Source of the DNA: Haliotis asinina
Taxonomy: Eukaryota > Mollusca > Gastropoda > Lepetellida > Haliotidae
Direction: 5' to 3'
Assembly: GCF_037392515.1 (NCBI RefSeq)
Contig: NC_090287.1
Location: 8,353,501 to 8,417,500 of the forward strand
Length of the DNA: 64,000 nt
The position numbers were made by a program, and so were the translations under genes. This document shows, in pieces, positions 1 to 12,800 of this stretch (the first letter of the stretch is position 1; each line of letters opens with the position of its first letter). The notes beneath the pieces are model-generated. The model made no database searches. It worked only from the letters and a program-made list of their open reading frames with translations, and was not told the DNA's origin.

Positions 1-319
1 ATGACTTGGTCATCTACCACTTTCACAGAAACCAGTAGCATGGTGTAGTTCACACAAACCAATGTATTCACACTGAAATCTTTGCCTGAAGGATACTGCT
101 GTTAAAGGGACACAACTCTGTAAAGGGACTTGTCTGTGGGCAGACCATGAGAAACAGTGCTGAAATTAGTGTTTCAAAGACTTGGGTTTAAAGCCGAACA
201 AATCATGGAATGTCATCTTGATGTGGGGGGAGATCCAAAGTGAGACACAATGGGTGAGTGAGTGAGGATCATTATGTAGCATCAACAGTAATGACAAACT
301 ACAAGGACTCTGTGAAGAT

Positions 320-517
320 CATGGTTAAAATTGGTAACCCACACTTGTCGTAGGAGGCGAATATCACAGTCAGGTGGTCAGGCTCACTGACTTAGTTCAC
401 ATGTCATCGCATCACAGGTGTGCAGATTGGTGTTCATGATGTTGATCACTGGATTGTCTGGTCAAGGCTCGATTGTCTATAGACCGCCACTTGAATATTG
501 CAGGGAGTGGCATTAAA
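320..517 (+). repeat. SINE-like dispersed repeat, copy 1
   Basis: Shares with 20325-20561, 20822-21040 and 60390-60585 the ordered blocks GGTGGTCAGGCTC, CTGACTTAGTT, GTTGATCACTGGATTGTCTGG and GAATATTGC, with divergence between copies. No coding capacity. The family resembles a short element I associate with abalone introns. It lies downstream of the last visible FKBP2 exon. The rest of 1-670 shows nothing recognisable. Confidence 0.6.
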
Positions 518-670
518 CAGCCAAAACCAACCATGGCAACTACTTAACAGGAATTTAAATCCGAACTCATTCATCTTAGTCTTACAGTTATCAAGGCTTG
601 AGGTGTGTGTACCGGTAGACTGATTAAGATGTTCATATCATCAATATCTTCAACATGGCATGACACTCAC

Positions 671-3292
671 CAGGAATCTTTGGTGGTGCACCTCTGTCAC
701 CGTAACCCACGTCACTTGGTATTACCAGTTTCCTCTTCTCACCTTCACACATTCTGGAATGAAATAGTTCATGGTTTCTTTCCAAAACATAAGATAAAGC
801 AAAAATGTTTGTTCTACTTGGACAAGACACACGTTCGATATGGGTGTTCCACAGATTTGACTAACCAGTCAGTTTGGGATGGTTCAAATTATAAATATTT
901 TCTGAAGATAAGTAGATACATATTTGTGTTTTATTTAATATGAAGTTGTTGGAATAGTTAAATTAATGCAAAAAATAAACACAAGTATTTTTTGAAAATC
1001 AGGTTGTCTTGTATGTTTAGAGCAACATGTACGAAGATACTTCTAGAATGACTTCATGAAAGGTCTGCACATGCATGTGATCCATACTACTTATTCCAAC
1101 TTATTGCAAAATTATATTATTTTTGCAGATGTATTATTACTGTAGAATTATTGTAGAATCACACAAAGATTGAAAAGGTGGTAAGGAAACATATATTTAA
1201 AATTATTATTGTATTTTGTCATCATTTTTACCTTGGTTTGTCTAGACTGTTAAAGAGAAAGCAACACAATCACAAGACAAGATAAAAAAGAACCACTATC
1301 TTACACATTATTTTTAATGAGTTTGATTAACCAGCTGTTACAAATGCTGTGAGAATGTCCCACTCATACCCAAACAATCCCTGGTCCCAGCCTTTGATGA
1401 CCTGCCCAGCTCCTAATGTGAAGGTAAATGGCTCATTCCTTGACAAACTGCTGTCGAACTCTGTACCATCTTCCAGTCTGCCCTGAAATACAAAATACAC
1501 AATTTGTTAATGAAACCACAAAACAACAATGCAAGCCAGCTATAGTTATTAGAACACTCAATTTCTATACTGCAAACTGACATATATCATAAAGATATAT
1601 TGTGTTTACTTGTTTAAGGCTAGGATATTTGTTTGGTCACATAATGTGAGAATACAGCTGACAACAAACATTGCCTAATATAGGACTTCCTCTATTAAGC
1701 ACTGGGCCTCTAATAAGTGCTGGGGATAAAGCAGCGCTTTAAGAAATACGCATCGGTCCTCTAATAAGAGTTGGGTATAGACCTTTGCATTTTTTCACAA
1801 ATAATTTTCTCCCTTGGTCTAAAAATAAATTCATAAAGCAATTGTCCCTCAAATCATAACTTCCTGTGGCACTGGTCAATCAGTATTTTAATAAGTGTCA
1901 AGCCCCTAATAATCGCCTGGCCTCTAATAAGCACCAGGTCTGGAGGTCCATTGAAAAAATAAAAATTTATACTGATCCTGAATTGTAACATGAGTCAGGC
2001 TAAGGTAAAAATACACTTATGCTGACAAATCAATACACATGCATGAAGATGAACAGCTAAATACATAAAGGGAATATTTTGAAAATAGTTATTCCATAAT
2101 GCAAACAAATGTCACCTTTAGTATTGAGATGCACTGACAGCTGTTAATTATTCAGTGAGTGAGGTTGGCATAATGCTGATTTGAACAGTACTTCAGGTAC
2201 ATAATGGCTTGTCAACTTCATGTGCAATGACAGTGGCAAAGATGTGTGAAACACCTAGATAACTGTTATTTACTGACTGAACTGGGGCTAATACTCATTT
2301 GCAGGAAAATTCTGTGAAAATCCATGGTTGCTATAAAATGCAACTAACAAGATCTGGTGGCCTGGATTGCTGACTTGGTTGGCTGTCATTGTACCAACAT
2401 GAATGAATCAACGCTGATGATGTTATTGGATTTACTGGCCCGATTATTAACAGACCACGATCACACATTGTAAATTTCTAAGTGCAGAAAAGCAACCAAC
2501 TAACCTATCACATGGGAAGTGTCCACAGTCATACTAGTCATGCGAAGGGTACATCAACTCATGGGCCCCCAAGGACCAGTGATCCACATATTTATCTTGC
2601 CAAACATTTCAGTGTTAATTTTGAACTGTTTGAAGCATGGGTATCATATCGTACACTTCAGCCAACCTGTGTGAATCAAATGACTTGAATCTTGCATCTT
2701 GCGGTTTTTCCCAGGTATTGTCTTAGTCAAATCCCAGTGGCGTAATTTTCCTTCTTAATATTCACAGGGACTACATCTGAACATTTTGTCAAACTTTATA
2801 TGTTGGAATTTCGAGGCAAATCTTTCCGTAGCTATCACCAGATTTTGCAGACAACACACACAAAAATAGAATTCTTACCCTTCCATCTATTTGCATTTGC
2901 AAAATATCGCTAATTTCTGCGCATCATGAGTGATTCAATGTTACTCGAGATAAGGAAGTAATACTACAAAGTACAAAGTGAGTTGTATAATGAAATGTAC
3001 CTCACTTGTAGTGGGGTTCATTGAAAATAATGTGCACTCAGCATTATTAAAAAAACGACATTTATGTGTGAGGTAAGATAAGTGTATATAGTATCATTAT
3101 TTGCCTTACAGTATAGTGCATTTTCAAAGTGTCTCCTTTCTTGGACTTAATAGTACATTTGTCTGGATCAACCCTCTTCTTTACTCCGATCTGTAACTTC
3201 TTGGCTTCTTTCTTTTCTGTCTTTCCGTCTGCTGCCACAGCAAGCCATAGACATGCTAGTGCCACCAGTTGGTACAGATATCCCACCTTCAT
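671..3292 (-). CDS. FKBP2: FK506-binding protein 2 (ER peptidyl-prolyl isomerase), three exons, 3' end outside window
   Basis: Exons on the minus strand are 3292-3110, 1482-1370 and 753-671. All junctions are GT-AG and in phase (183, 113 and 83 nt). Exon 1 starts with ATG at 3292 and gives a hydrophobic signal peptide of about 20 residues ending in AVA, then the FKBP2-typical [10 protein letters not shown] and MHYT. Exon 2 gives EDGTEFDSS and [11 protein letters not shown]; exon 3 gives [12 protein letters not shown] and [13 protein letters not shown]. These are the core strands and active-site loop of the FKBP fold. In the family the protein acts in the ER lumen as a proline isomerase binding FK506. 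The last exon, with the end of the fold and the ER retention signal, is not found in 1-670 and must lie to the left. The gene is head-to-head with SNRPD2. Confidence 0.9.
1674..1955. repeat. Degenerate internal repeat in FKBP2 intron 1
   Basis: The phrase CCTCTAATAAG followed by a GCGC/GTGC-type core recurs several times (about 1706, 1757, 1919, plus shortened forms at 1690 and 1901), with a flanking partly repeated segment. This looks like an eroded non-autonomous transposon inside the intron 1483-3109. A weak SINE-like remnant may also lie at 2345-2470. The rest of this intron shows nothing else I can support. Confidence 0.35.
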
Positions 3293-3800
3293 TTCGAATG
3301 ACCCTGAACAGGAACAAAATCTCTCATATAATTCTCTATGCACAATTATCAAATAGTGCACTAACAGAATCATAACACAACAACATTCAGTTCTTAGTCG
3401 CCAAGTATATCTTAATAGTGTCTTATTGTGTTTATTTGGTAGTAACAATGTCATTGTAAGTAGACGAGTAGAAGAATGACCGAAATTAACAGAAAACATA
3501 AGCAGCAGTGACTGAGCGCCAATTATCGGCGCCAAAAGCATAAATCAAAGCCTACCTGGTTATTTTTTAACCTTAACAGTACGCGGGTTACCGCAAGTAG
3601 CTTGGAAATACACGCCTATTTCAGTATTTTGTGGCGAATTGTGATTGGAGAGCAACGAGCACTTGTTGGAACTCTTCTACTCTGGAGATGAATTTTTCCC
3701 GACAAGGTCATCACGCATGCGCAGTCCATAAACGTATTGGAATCGTTTGGCGGCGAATAAGAAAGGTTATAGGCAATCGGAGTAATCGAACAGGAGCAAG
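3293..3800. promoter_or_regulatory. Bidirectional FKBP2/SNRPD2 promoter region
   Basis: The start codons of FKBP2 (3292, minus) and SNRPD2 (3801, plus) are 508 bp apart and point away from each other, so both core promoters and both 5' UTRs must fall here. The 3540-3800 part is richer in CpG (for example TACGCGGGTTACCGC near 3578 and GGCGGCGAAT near 3751) than the surrounding AT-rich DNA, as expected for a housekeeping bidirectional promoter. No TATA box is evident. Exact start sites cannot be read from sequence. Confidence 0.6.
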
Positions 3801-6800
3801 ATGTCGTAAGTACATTTTTACAGTGTAAATATATGCCAAGATATTATCACTTCTGTGTCCTGCCTTGATTTTGAATCACTTATGTAGGATATAGCTTACA
3901 AACATTCATGTGTTCGTATGTGTTACCGGTGATCAAATGTTTTTGTTTATGTTTTTATAATCCATCCAAAGTATACATGCCCTGCCTTAATTAAAAGGTA
4001 GATATCCCAGAACATTTGCATTAGTTGTTTACAACACGTAACAATGGAATTCATGGTCAGAAAAGTTACACTTCCCTCCTTTGTTTGTAATTTAATAGTG
4101 TGTCCTGTTTTCGTTCACTCTGTCAACATTGCTTTATACGACGTCGTCAAAACGTTTTGATAATATATCATGCCAGGTTGTACTATAGATATACGTTTAC
4201 TCTTGTGTAAACAAGGATGTCCATTCAACTTTGCTTTTTGAATTTCTCAGGGCACTAATGCAAAAACCGAAGAGTGAAATGACACCAGAAGAGCTGTCTG
4301 CAAGAGAACAGGAAGAATTTAATACAGGACCCTTGTCTGTCCTGACACAGTCGGTAAAAAACAACACACAGGTTCTCATCAATTGTCGAAACAACAAGAA
4401 ACTGCTTGCCAGAGTTAAGGCTTTTGACAGGTAATTCCTTTTTGTTAATTCACTGTGGCAGACTTCAGAATATTTGTTTTCATAGTTTTAACTGTAAACT
4501 TAAAACAATCTGTCTCAGGCCCTAATGAATTTCAAAATTTTATTCGGTAATGGGCCACTGGCCCAAAATGCTTTCATTGTACATATATTTCACACGAGGT
4601 TACACAGTCTAAGTAAACCATTCAACATTCAGTTCATACAGTCAGAGTAAACTTAGTCTCAGTGCATTTCGTTACACTCCACCACTGAGTCTAACAAAAC
4701 GTAGTAGAAGGTCGCGTCAGGTAACCTTTGAGTGACAAATGGCCGTCCAATCAAACGTGAGATCGTTAAATAGATTTAACCAATCGGACAACGGCTACTA
4801 TTTAGGGATCGGATCGACTTTCAAAATATTCACGTCACTGGCACAGATCTCTCCGCAAACAAAAATCCGCACATAACGCAATTATTTCACCTGCAGTATA
4901 TACATGTTGGGGTTTCTGTTGACATTATTACTATTACCTAAAATTTCCTCAAGATAACATCCTTGAATATTGCCAAAAACACATTTTTCAGCTACTGTTT
5001 ACTCACCGTTGTCATGGTTGTACGTACGCCTTGTGCATCACCCAGAAGCGAACGTACGCTAAATAGCATTCGAAATCGTTCGTGTATGAACCTTTTCGAG
5101 ATAAAAAGTTCAAAAGGTATGTGCGAATGTGCACTTTCGCGATTTGGTAAGCTGTGCTCTGATTGGTCAGTCTCAAAGGTTACCTGATGCGACCTCCCAT
5201 CAGTACTGGAGTGTAACGAGGATAAGTTTACTGAGACTGGAGGTTACATGAGTTTTTACAGAAAAGAGAACATCAAATGTTCTCACTATTGTTTTAAAAT
5301 AGGCATAATTAGTAGTATAGGGAATGATAGTCCGAAAACACTTTTCAAAAACCCCTCTAAAAAGCCTCATTTAGTAAATGAGGCTTTGGTGGGACCCTTA
5401 GCTCTTGCTATTATTGCCCCTACTACAAAGCCACGCCATCACGTTTACCGTGACTTGGCAGGCGGTAACACTGTGCCGTACGGTACGATCAATAATTCTT
5501 CTCTTACAAACCCCCTACCCGGCCCATCCCTCAAGTAGTATAAGTTAGGTTCGTCGGCTTTCATATCCACTTTATCTATGTTGTAAGTTTTGACCGACCA
5601 TATAGGATCGGTGGCTCGCTTACGGCTATGTTATGTTTATATCAATGAAACAGTTTAACGTGAACCGCCTACGATCTCTTTGGTGTTCATAATAAAGGCT
5701 TGCTGGGCTTTTTGTATCCCCTGTTCTATGTACTTTTTTTTCTCGTCCTCGCTGATAGCAGACTTACGAGACTTGGATCGAATATCTTGTTTCATTCCGT
5801 TATATTTTTTGAGTTCAGAGAGGATTGAACGAAACTCCTCTTCTGAGATCTTACTGTCAGAGAGTGCCGTGGAAATACGCTCACTAACTGTGTTCAGCTT
5901 TGCTTCAGCCAGAACCCTGATCTCGTCGTGTTTCAATGCCTTACGATGCAGTCTGCGTGATACCAACTTAAGCGTCAACCCTAACACCCCCGCTATACCA
6001 GCTGTTATTTCAAACCCTAGAACTATAGGTGCAGCCACGATGGTGGTTAACAACACAACTCCTGCCGCCCCTAGTCCCATGCTGGTTGTCATAAGGGTAG
6101 TGTCAGCCCCGTCCACGATATTGAAAGCTCTATTATATTTTTTACATAGTGCTTTCCGCGTGTCACGGTCTTGTTCTAGTTGACGTTTTACATCACATAA
6201 CTGCCTCAAGCGGAACCCATCTACGGTTTCTAACGTCTTAGCTACTTCCTCTACGACTGGGTACAGACCCATCCTATAATATATATTTTGAAAGATATTT
6301 TAATTGGGGTTCAGTTAAAAATCTATCAATGTATTTGAAGCCTATAAGTTCTATACTAGTATTCAGGGCAATAGGTGAGAGGCTAATAAAATATCCTATT
6401 CTGATAAAAACCTCACTGGGGCTTATTAAGTGGTTTATAGGACCCGTGGTATCCTGTTGTATAACAATACGACAATAATCGGTTGTGTAATCCCAGCGTA
6501 TTGACACCCCGGGTAAAATTTGGTGTACTATTGGGTAGTCTCTATCGAATATATCCGTAAAGAAGACTTCTATGATGAGTGTGAAAGGGGGGGTTATTAT
6601 TTCAGGATTACTAAATGTTAATTTATTTTCGAAGTAAGTTGATAACCCATTTTTGTCGTAACCATCAGATCGTCTGGGTGCTAACCCCCTCTCCGGAATG
6701 AAATCCCCGACCCAGATACCGTTGTTCCTAATCTTAGTGATCCAATTATTTTCGTCTATTGTGATATAAGGTGAGGTGGGTGTTAAGTTGATCAGCCATT

Positions 6801-9800
6801 TAGGTTTTTTAAAATCTGGTAACGGCACCGGTCTGTACATGTTGTCTTTGAAGTGTAGGATGTAGAATTCATCTTCCTCACCAGGCTGATCGAATCCATC
6901 TGTATCTCCCAGGTCGTTAAGTGTAGTGTTGGGATGATGATTAGTCATTATTATACTATTATGATATAATTTCCAACTGGTTTTCTGATAATAATTCAGG
7001 GGTTAACTTTATACCCATGAAGTGTATGTTGTAAGGCAGGAAGATATTGATTAGTGATATCTTGTTTTCTACGATCACGTTGACCCCCTGCAGACTGGTC
7101 TTGGAGTCGACACCCACCCGCACGTAAACGTTGCAAACTTGAAACTGGTGTCGTTTCACCCACCCGAGTTTGATCCCCTTCACGATCTCGACATCATTCC
7201 CCGATGGTTCCCCTAGGTAGACTTTGATGAACAGTGTTGAGTTTGCCGGTAGACTCTCTAGTATCTTGACCACGCCTTCGAATTCAGACACCAACTGCAA
7301 TTTCACGTTTTGCATGGCCGGTTTACTCGATAGCATGTGGGCTGCTATAGTGTTGACTGGGCTGACGACTATGCTACGTCTCTGAGTTGGGACGTAAGCC
7401 ACGAGCAGGGTTCCATTGTTCACGACTTTGTTTAGGTGGTTGTCTTTGTTATCCGTGAACACGTAAGGGGAGACGAGTCTAATATTGAGAAACCATTTGT
7501 TATCGGGTAACAACACCCACTTGTCATCTTCAGTGAAGACGAGCATATATGGTTTGTTTTTGACGACGGTAGTGCTCTCAACATCGCCTAAGTCGAACAG
7601 TTTACCTCCGAATGATGGGTATATTCTCCAGTTGTCATCACCGGTGTTGACGAGGGCGTACTTAGTGTTGGCTGTTGCTCCTGTGGTATCTATCATATCA
7701 CTTAGGGCTCCACCGGAGGGGATTTCAACGCGTTTGTAAATGTTGTTTTTTAGTTGCAAGGCGTATGATTTACCATCTACTCCGGGAGCGTCGAAACCGC
7801 GTGTGTCTCCGAGGTCGGAGATCCCGATATTGACACATTTTTTCACTCCGGGCCCTTGTGCGCTGGTCATGTTACGTGAAGCGTTAAGCTGAGGTATCCT
7901 ATATTTACAGGATTATGATTTATATCTAACACCGATATTGTCAGTTCAGGTATGTTGCCCTGGGTTAATCTCTTATACTGCCGTGGTGAAAATGACTCGG
8001 TTCTACCGTCGTTGAATTTCTCAGTTTTCACCGGCACTGCTCTCAGTATAGTGGAAGGGTGGCCTCCTTGAATGTTATACGTTGTGCTCACCTGACCGAG
8101 ATGAATGTATAGCTCTCGGTACGGTACTAGTTCGGGTAACTTCGTGCCTGTGACGGTTGTTGTTGGTTTTATCTCGTCAGGAGACATACCGAGTATCCTC
8201 GCTAATGGTCGACCGAGCCTCAAGGAGGTTCTTCCGTTGTTGATTAACACCACTGTGCCGTTTGAGTCGTTCATCTTGAGTTCGGCTCCCAGGGGTTTGA
8301 AGACCTCGTCGTTTAGAGAGCACACGCTGTAGTAGCCGTCAGTTATCTGACTGCGAGTTCCACTGACGAACAGCTTATTGTTGCTGATATTAATGTTAGT
8401 CCATTGCGGTAGGTAGGTGATATCGCAGAGTGCGACTTCGAGTTGACCTGACGTGTTATCGATCGCGTGCGTCAGCTGAACGGCCTCACCGCTCGTTATT
8501 CCTGGAAGTGTTATGTACATATTACATATATATTTATTTATATAATAGTTTTAAAATGTATTCCCCTGGTGTGTTTTACCCTAAACTGGATGTAGATTTC
8601 TCCCCCATGAAGATCGTGGTTGCTCCTGAGTTGTATTTCAATGCCCAGCTTTTAGATGTGTTCGATAAGTATAAGCTTATGGTGACTAACATTGAGGCAG
8701 TCCACGCGTGGTTCAACAACCCTATGCAGTTCTGGCAGAATCAATTCAACTTTGCTGTGTGGTGCGCTACAACGGGGTGTGGTGTGGCATTGACCGACAC
8801 TCGGCGTGGACCGCTAAGTCAGTCTGTGTTCAAATTCCACGTGTACTACCAGGTCAGACGTATCCTTAAAGAGATCAGTGCCCCCCTCCCACAGGATAAA
8901 GCGTGGGACGCAACAAACAACCCATACGATAGACGGGCCTATGAACGTATTTGTAATGAATTCGAAATAAACCCGAAGACGGATTGGCGTTTGCCGGGGC
9001 CGAACCACGGGTTGGGTATTCCTTCTGATGGCGTGCGATCAGTGAAAGAACTCAGTGATCTTATACTGAAACAAGGTAAACTACGCCCGGACTTTGCTTT
9101 GTCGAGTAATGAATGGAGGGATGATCGTATGAACTTTAAGGGTGGTGTTGCTTTCACAGTCCAGAAAGTGGAGCAGTCAACCGCAGACGGGTGGAAAATG
9201 TTCATGCTGGACACATCGAAAGGATTCACTCGTGCTGGTACAATACGCTTGAACGACTCGATTCGAACGTATGTGTGGTCGCTGTTGGGTGCGCAGTCGA
9301 TGACGCGTTCTAACATCCTCGGTAAGGGAACTGCTTACGACGCTCAGAAACAATTCGTTTCCAACGTTGAGGATGCTATTAATTCTCCAGTTGATCTCCC
9401 GCGGGCCATCGAACGCTACCAAAACGTGTTAGAATACGCCAGATCGAAAGTTAACTACGTGTTCGGTGTGGGGCTGTATATGTCTCCGAGTGATATGCAA
9501 CTGAGAGTAAAAAAAGTGGTGGGTTATAACAACAAAATAGTCATAGCCACGGCGGACCAAAAGTTGGGCATCAACCCCGATATTAACACCCCCTATATCC
9601 CACACATCCCACCACGTGAAACGGGTATAGTGGAGCCACCTCCGGAGCCTAAAGTTCATGTGGGGGTACCCCCCACACACCCCCATATTCAGGCCTCCAA
9701 TCAGCAGCATATTGATAATAAAACAGCCCTAGTGGTTGGTGGGGTAACTTTGGGACTTATTTGGTTAAAGATTTCTTAGCCGCTACGTACACCAGACCCG

Positions 9801-12800
9801 CCACGGCGACGATGGCTGCCCACATGTTTTGACTGAGCCACATGGCAGTTTTAGACAGAGCGCCCAACAACCACGAGACGATGCTACCCAGGATGCCGGG
9901 AAGGGCTTCGGCGGCTTTACCAGCCAGTTTAGCTAGGCCTTCCCCGAGTTTTTTAATCCAGTCTTTAACACCACCACCACCGCTGGGAGTTCCACCGCCG
10001 GCACTTGGGGGTGTGGGGGCACCCCCCACCAGTGACACCACCAGGGTTGATATGATGAAACCCAATGCAGTTAGAATGCTGGCGATGGTGATCCCTTGCT
10101 CCCGGAACAATATCCGAATCCTGTTGGCTAAAGTTGTATCTTCGTTCAGTATTCTATCGATTGTTTCCCGAATGCGACTGATCTGGGATCGAAGATGTTC
10201 ACGATTCGAGGAAGCGGCTTCCAATCGTGTACGTCTCTCGTCTTCTAAATCACGTATTCGTTCATTGATGCGACGCTTCATATCATCGTCGTCAGTTTCG
10301 GTGAGTTTGGTTTTTTCCCTAGCGATGTGCTCGTCGATTTCGTTCAGTTTCCCCATGTTGTTCACGAGTTCTCCACGCACGCGTTTCACGGCTTCATCTA
10401 AGCCGCGCAGTTCCCTTACCGGAAAGTCAAATCCCGGTAACGGTTTGTCCCAGTAGGTGCTCAACAGTTTTTCTATGCTGTCCGAGGCTTCTGTAGCACG
10501 CTCTGGCGTCATTTCATCTATAGTGGTGAGGTGGGATCTGGTAGCTTGCAGATCTTCTTTAACGGTCTTAGGTATTGCACCACCGTAATCACGCATGTTT
10601 AGATGTTCACGGATAAATTCAGCACCACCATTGCGGCTGGCTAGAGTTGACAAGGCCAGTGGTTTTTTATTGATCTTGTTAAAGAGGTCAACCCCTGGGG
10701 CAGACTTAAGACGTAGAACACCCTTTGTATCAACAAAAAAATTCTTATGGTATATACCCTGGGGTTCAACGTAGTTTTTATCGCTTTTTAAACTTTTGTA
10801 ATAATCATTTACCGTTGTTTCCAAGAGTTCTTGGCTCAATGGTGAACTAGTAAATGAGGTCTCCTGCTCATCATCGAATGCCTGGGCACTAGCGCCCGGC
10901 ATCTCCGTCATATCTATGTCTTCATCCATTAGTATTTAAATATATTTTATTTATATATAACAATGTACGGTAGAAAATTAGATCCTTTCAGAAAATTGAG
11001 AGAGCCATTAGGTGCCAGAGCCGTGCGACAGTCGGTGACCATCACCAACAATCCCAGCAAGATAGACCAGAACCAAACTCTGCTGGTTAGATTTCCAAAC
11101 CTTGGTGAGAATGACCTCATTGTACCAGGCACTGTTCGACTGGCGTTCAATATCACGTTGACCTCCGACAACGACAAACGCGAGCTAGTGCGGAACGTGG
11201 GTCGAGCTATCATCAAGAAAACGACCGTCAAGATCAGCGGTAACGAGGTACTGAGCATCGACGACAGCGACGTGTTTCACTGCTACAAGGATCTCTGGAA
11301 AAGCGAGAGAGAACGAGTCAATGATGTGTACCAGGGCATCAGCAAATCAACCCGGGCGCGCATAGGATACGTCTTCACGACAGACCAGCAAGACAAGCTA
11401 TCGGACGGTGAAAAGGCTATCGCTCTAGCATACGGGAATCGATTCTGCGTGCCGCTCGACTTCGAGTTGCTCACGGGACACGCGCCGTTTTACCAGGCCG
11501 CGCTGGGTGATAGGCTCGAATACGAGCTCACGTTTAACGACTATAGCAAAGTAGTGCGTACGCCGAACAGTGATGAGGCCAGTTATACCATAGACAACAT
11601 CTCTCTGGAGTTCGACATGGTCACTAGTCCAGAGCTGGCCAGGCAGGTTCGAAGTCAGTACTCTGGGAAGATGGCTATACTGTACGATCGCGTACTGAGG
11701 CATAGATCAGTCGTGCGAGATAAGAGCGACACTGTGTGGAATATCAACCTGAACGTGCCGGCGCGATCGATGAAAGGTATCCTGGTCGTCCCCGTGGAGG
11801 ATTACGATCCATTCCGGAGGGACAGCGAGAAGTTTTTCAACCCCGAGATTGAAAAGGTGGAAGTTACCATCGAGGGCGTGCCCAACCAGCTGTTCAGTCA
11901 TGGTATGAGACCACACCAGCAGTGGGATGAGATAAAAAAGCTACCAGTGGGGGACTACATAACAAAGGACCTGGACCTCGGCTCCGTGCAGATCGGTGAA
12001 TACCTGACCACCAAGTACGCCCTATGGTTGGACATGCGATCCACGGATGATGATAAACTGCACGGTAGCGGGCGCCGTATAGATAACGGCAGCGAAGGGA
12101 TAACCATCCAGATTACTAAGAAGGCTCAAACCGCTGGTAAGTTGAAATTATATCTGTACGTTATTATGGACGCGCAACTTAATATAGACAATGGGAGATT
12201 TGTGCAAGCCATCTACTAGTGGGGGAGACCCCCTGGGGTTACCCACTGACCCACACTGCGCTATCATATGCGGGCAGACTGGTTGTGGGAAGACCGTTTT
12301 CGTGTTGGATATGTTGGAGGGTTACTACAAGGATGTGTTCGATAACATCGTTATCATGTGCCCTACTCTAGGCATGAATAAAACGTACGCGCGACCTTGG
12401 GTAATGACGGACCCGGACGTACACAAAATCGACCCTGGAACACGCCTGCAGGACTGGTTGAAAGCTCTTCACGAGAAATTTAAAGGGGAACCGACGCTGT
12501 TTATACTGGACGACTGCAGCGCTAATCGCGAGATAACAAAAAAGAGAGACATGCTATCGTACCTGGCCTTCTCCGGCCGGCATGCAAATCACAGCGTCTG
12601 GGTGCTAACGCAGAAGTTCAACTCGGTGTTGAAAGACCTCAGGGAGCAGACGCGATGGGTGGCCTTATTTCACTGCAAGGATAGGGATTCGTTCGAGGAG
12701 TGTTTGAGAGAGAACGATGTGATGAGTAAATTAGAACGGGAACGGGTGAAAAAACAGCTCGCTGAAACTAAACACGCTAAGCTCGTTCTAAAAACCGACC

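Larger units (their letters stand above)
5311..5629 (+). repeat. Polinton left terminal inverted repeat
   Basis: 319 bp, the reverse complement of 19554-19872 with a single mismatch (5511 C against 19672 T). It starts AGTAGTATAGGG. Identity stops abruptly after CGGCTAT at 5629. The inner 185 bp is antisense to the integrase 3' end. Confidence 0.97.

Noticed and set aside
5248..5538. 96-codon plus-strand frame across the left Polinton end
   Set aside because: Crosses the host/element junction and the inverted repeat; it has no protein-like features and is opposed by the integrase-tail mirror copy.
8430..8555. Upstream extension of the 407-aa protein
   Set aside because: The extra 42 codons lie antisense within the penton gene and across the AT-rich promoter, and give a low-complexity Tyr/Ile stretch; ATG 8556 has the typical context of this element.
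9842..10456. 204-codon plus-strand frame opposite the 390-aa Polinton gene
   Set aside because: Shadow of the true minus-strand gene, whose product has a conserved coiled-coil/membrane architecture.
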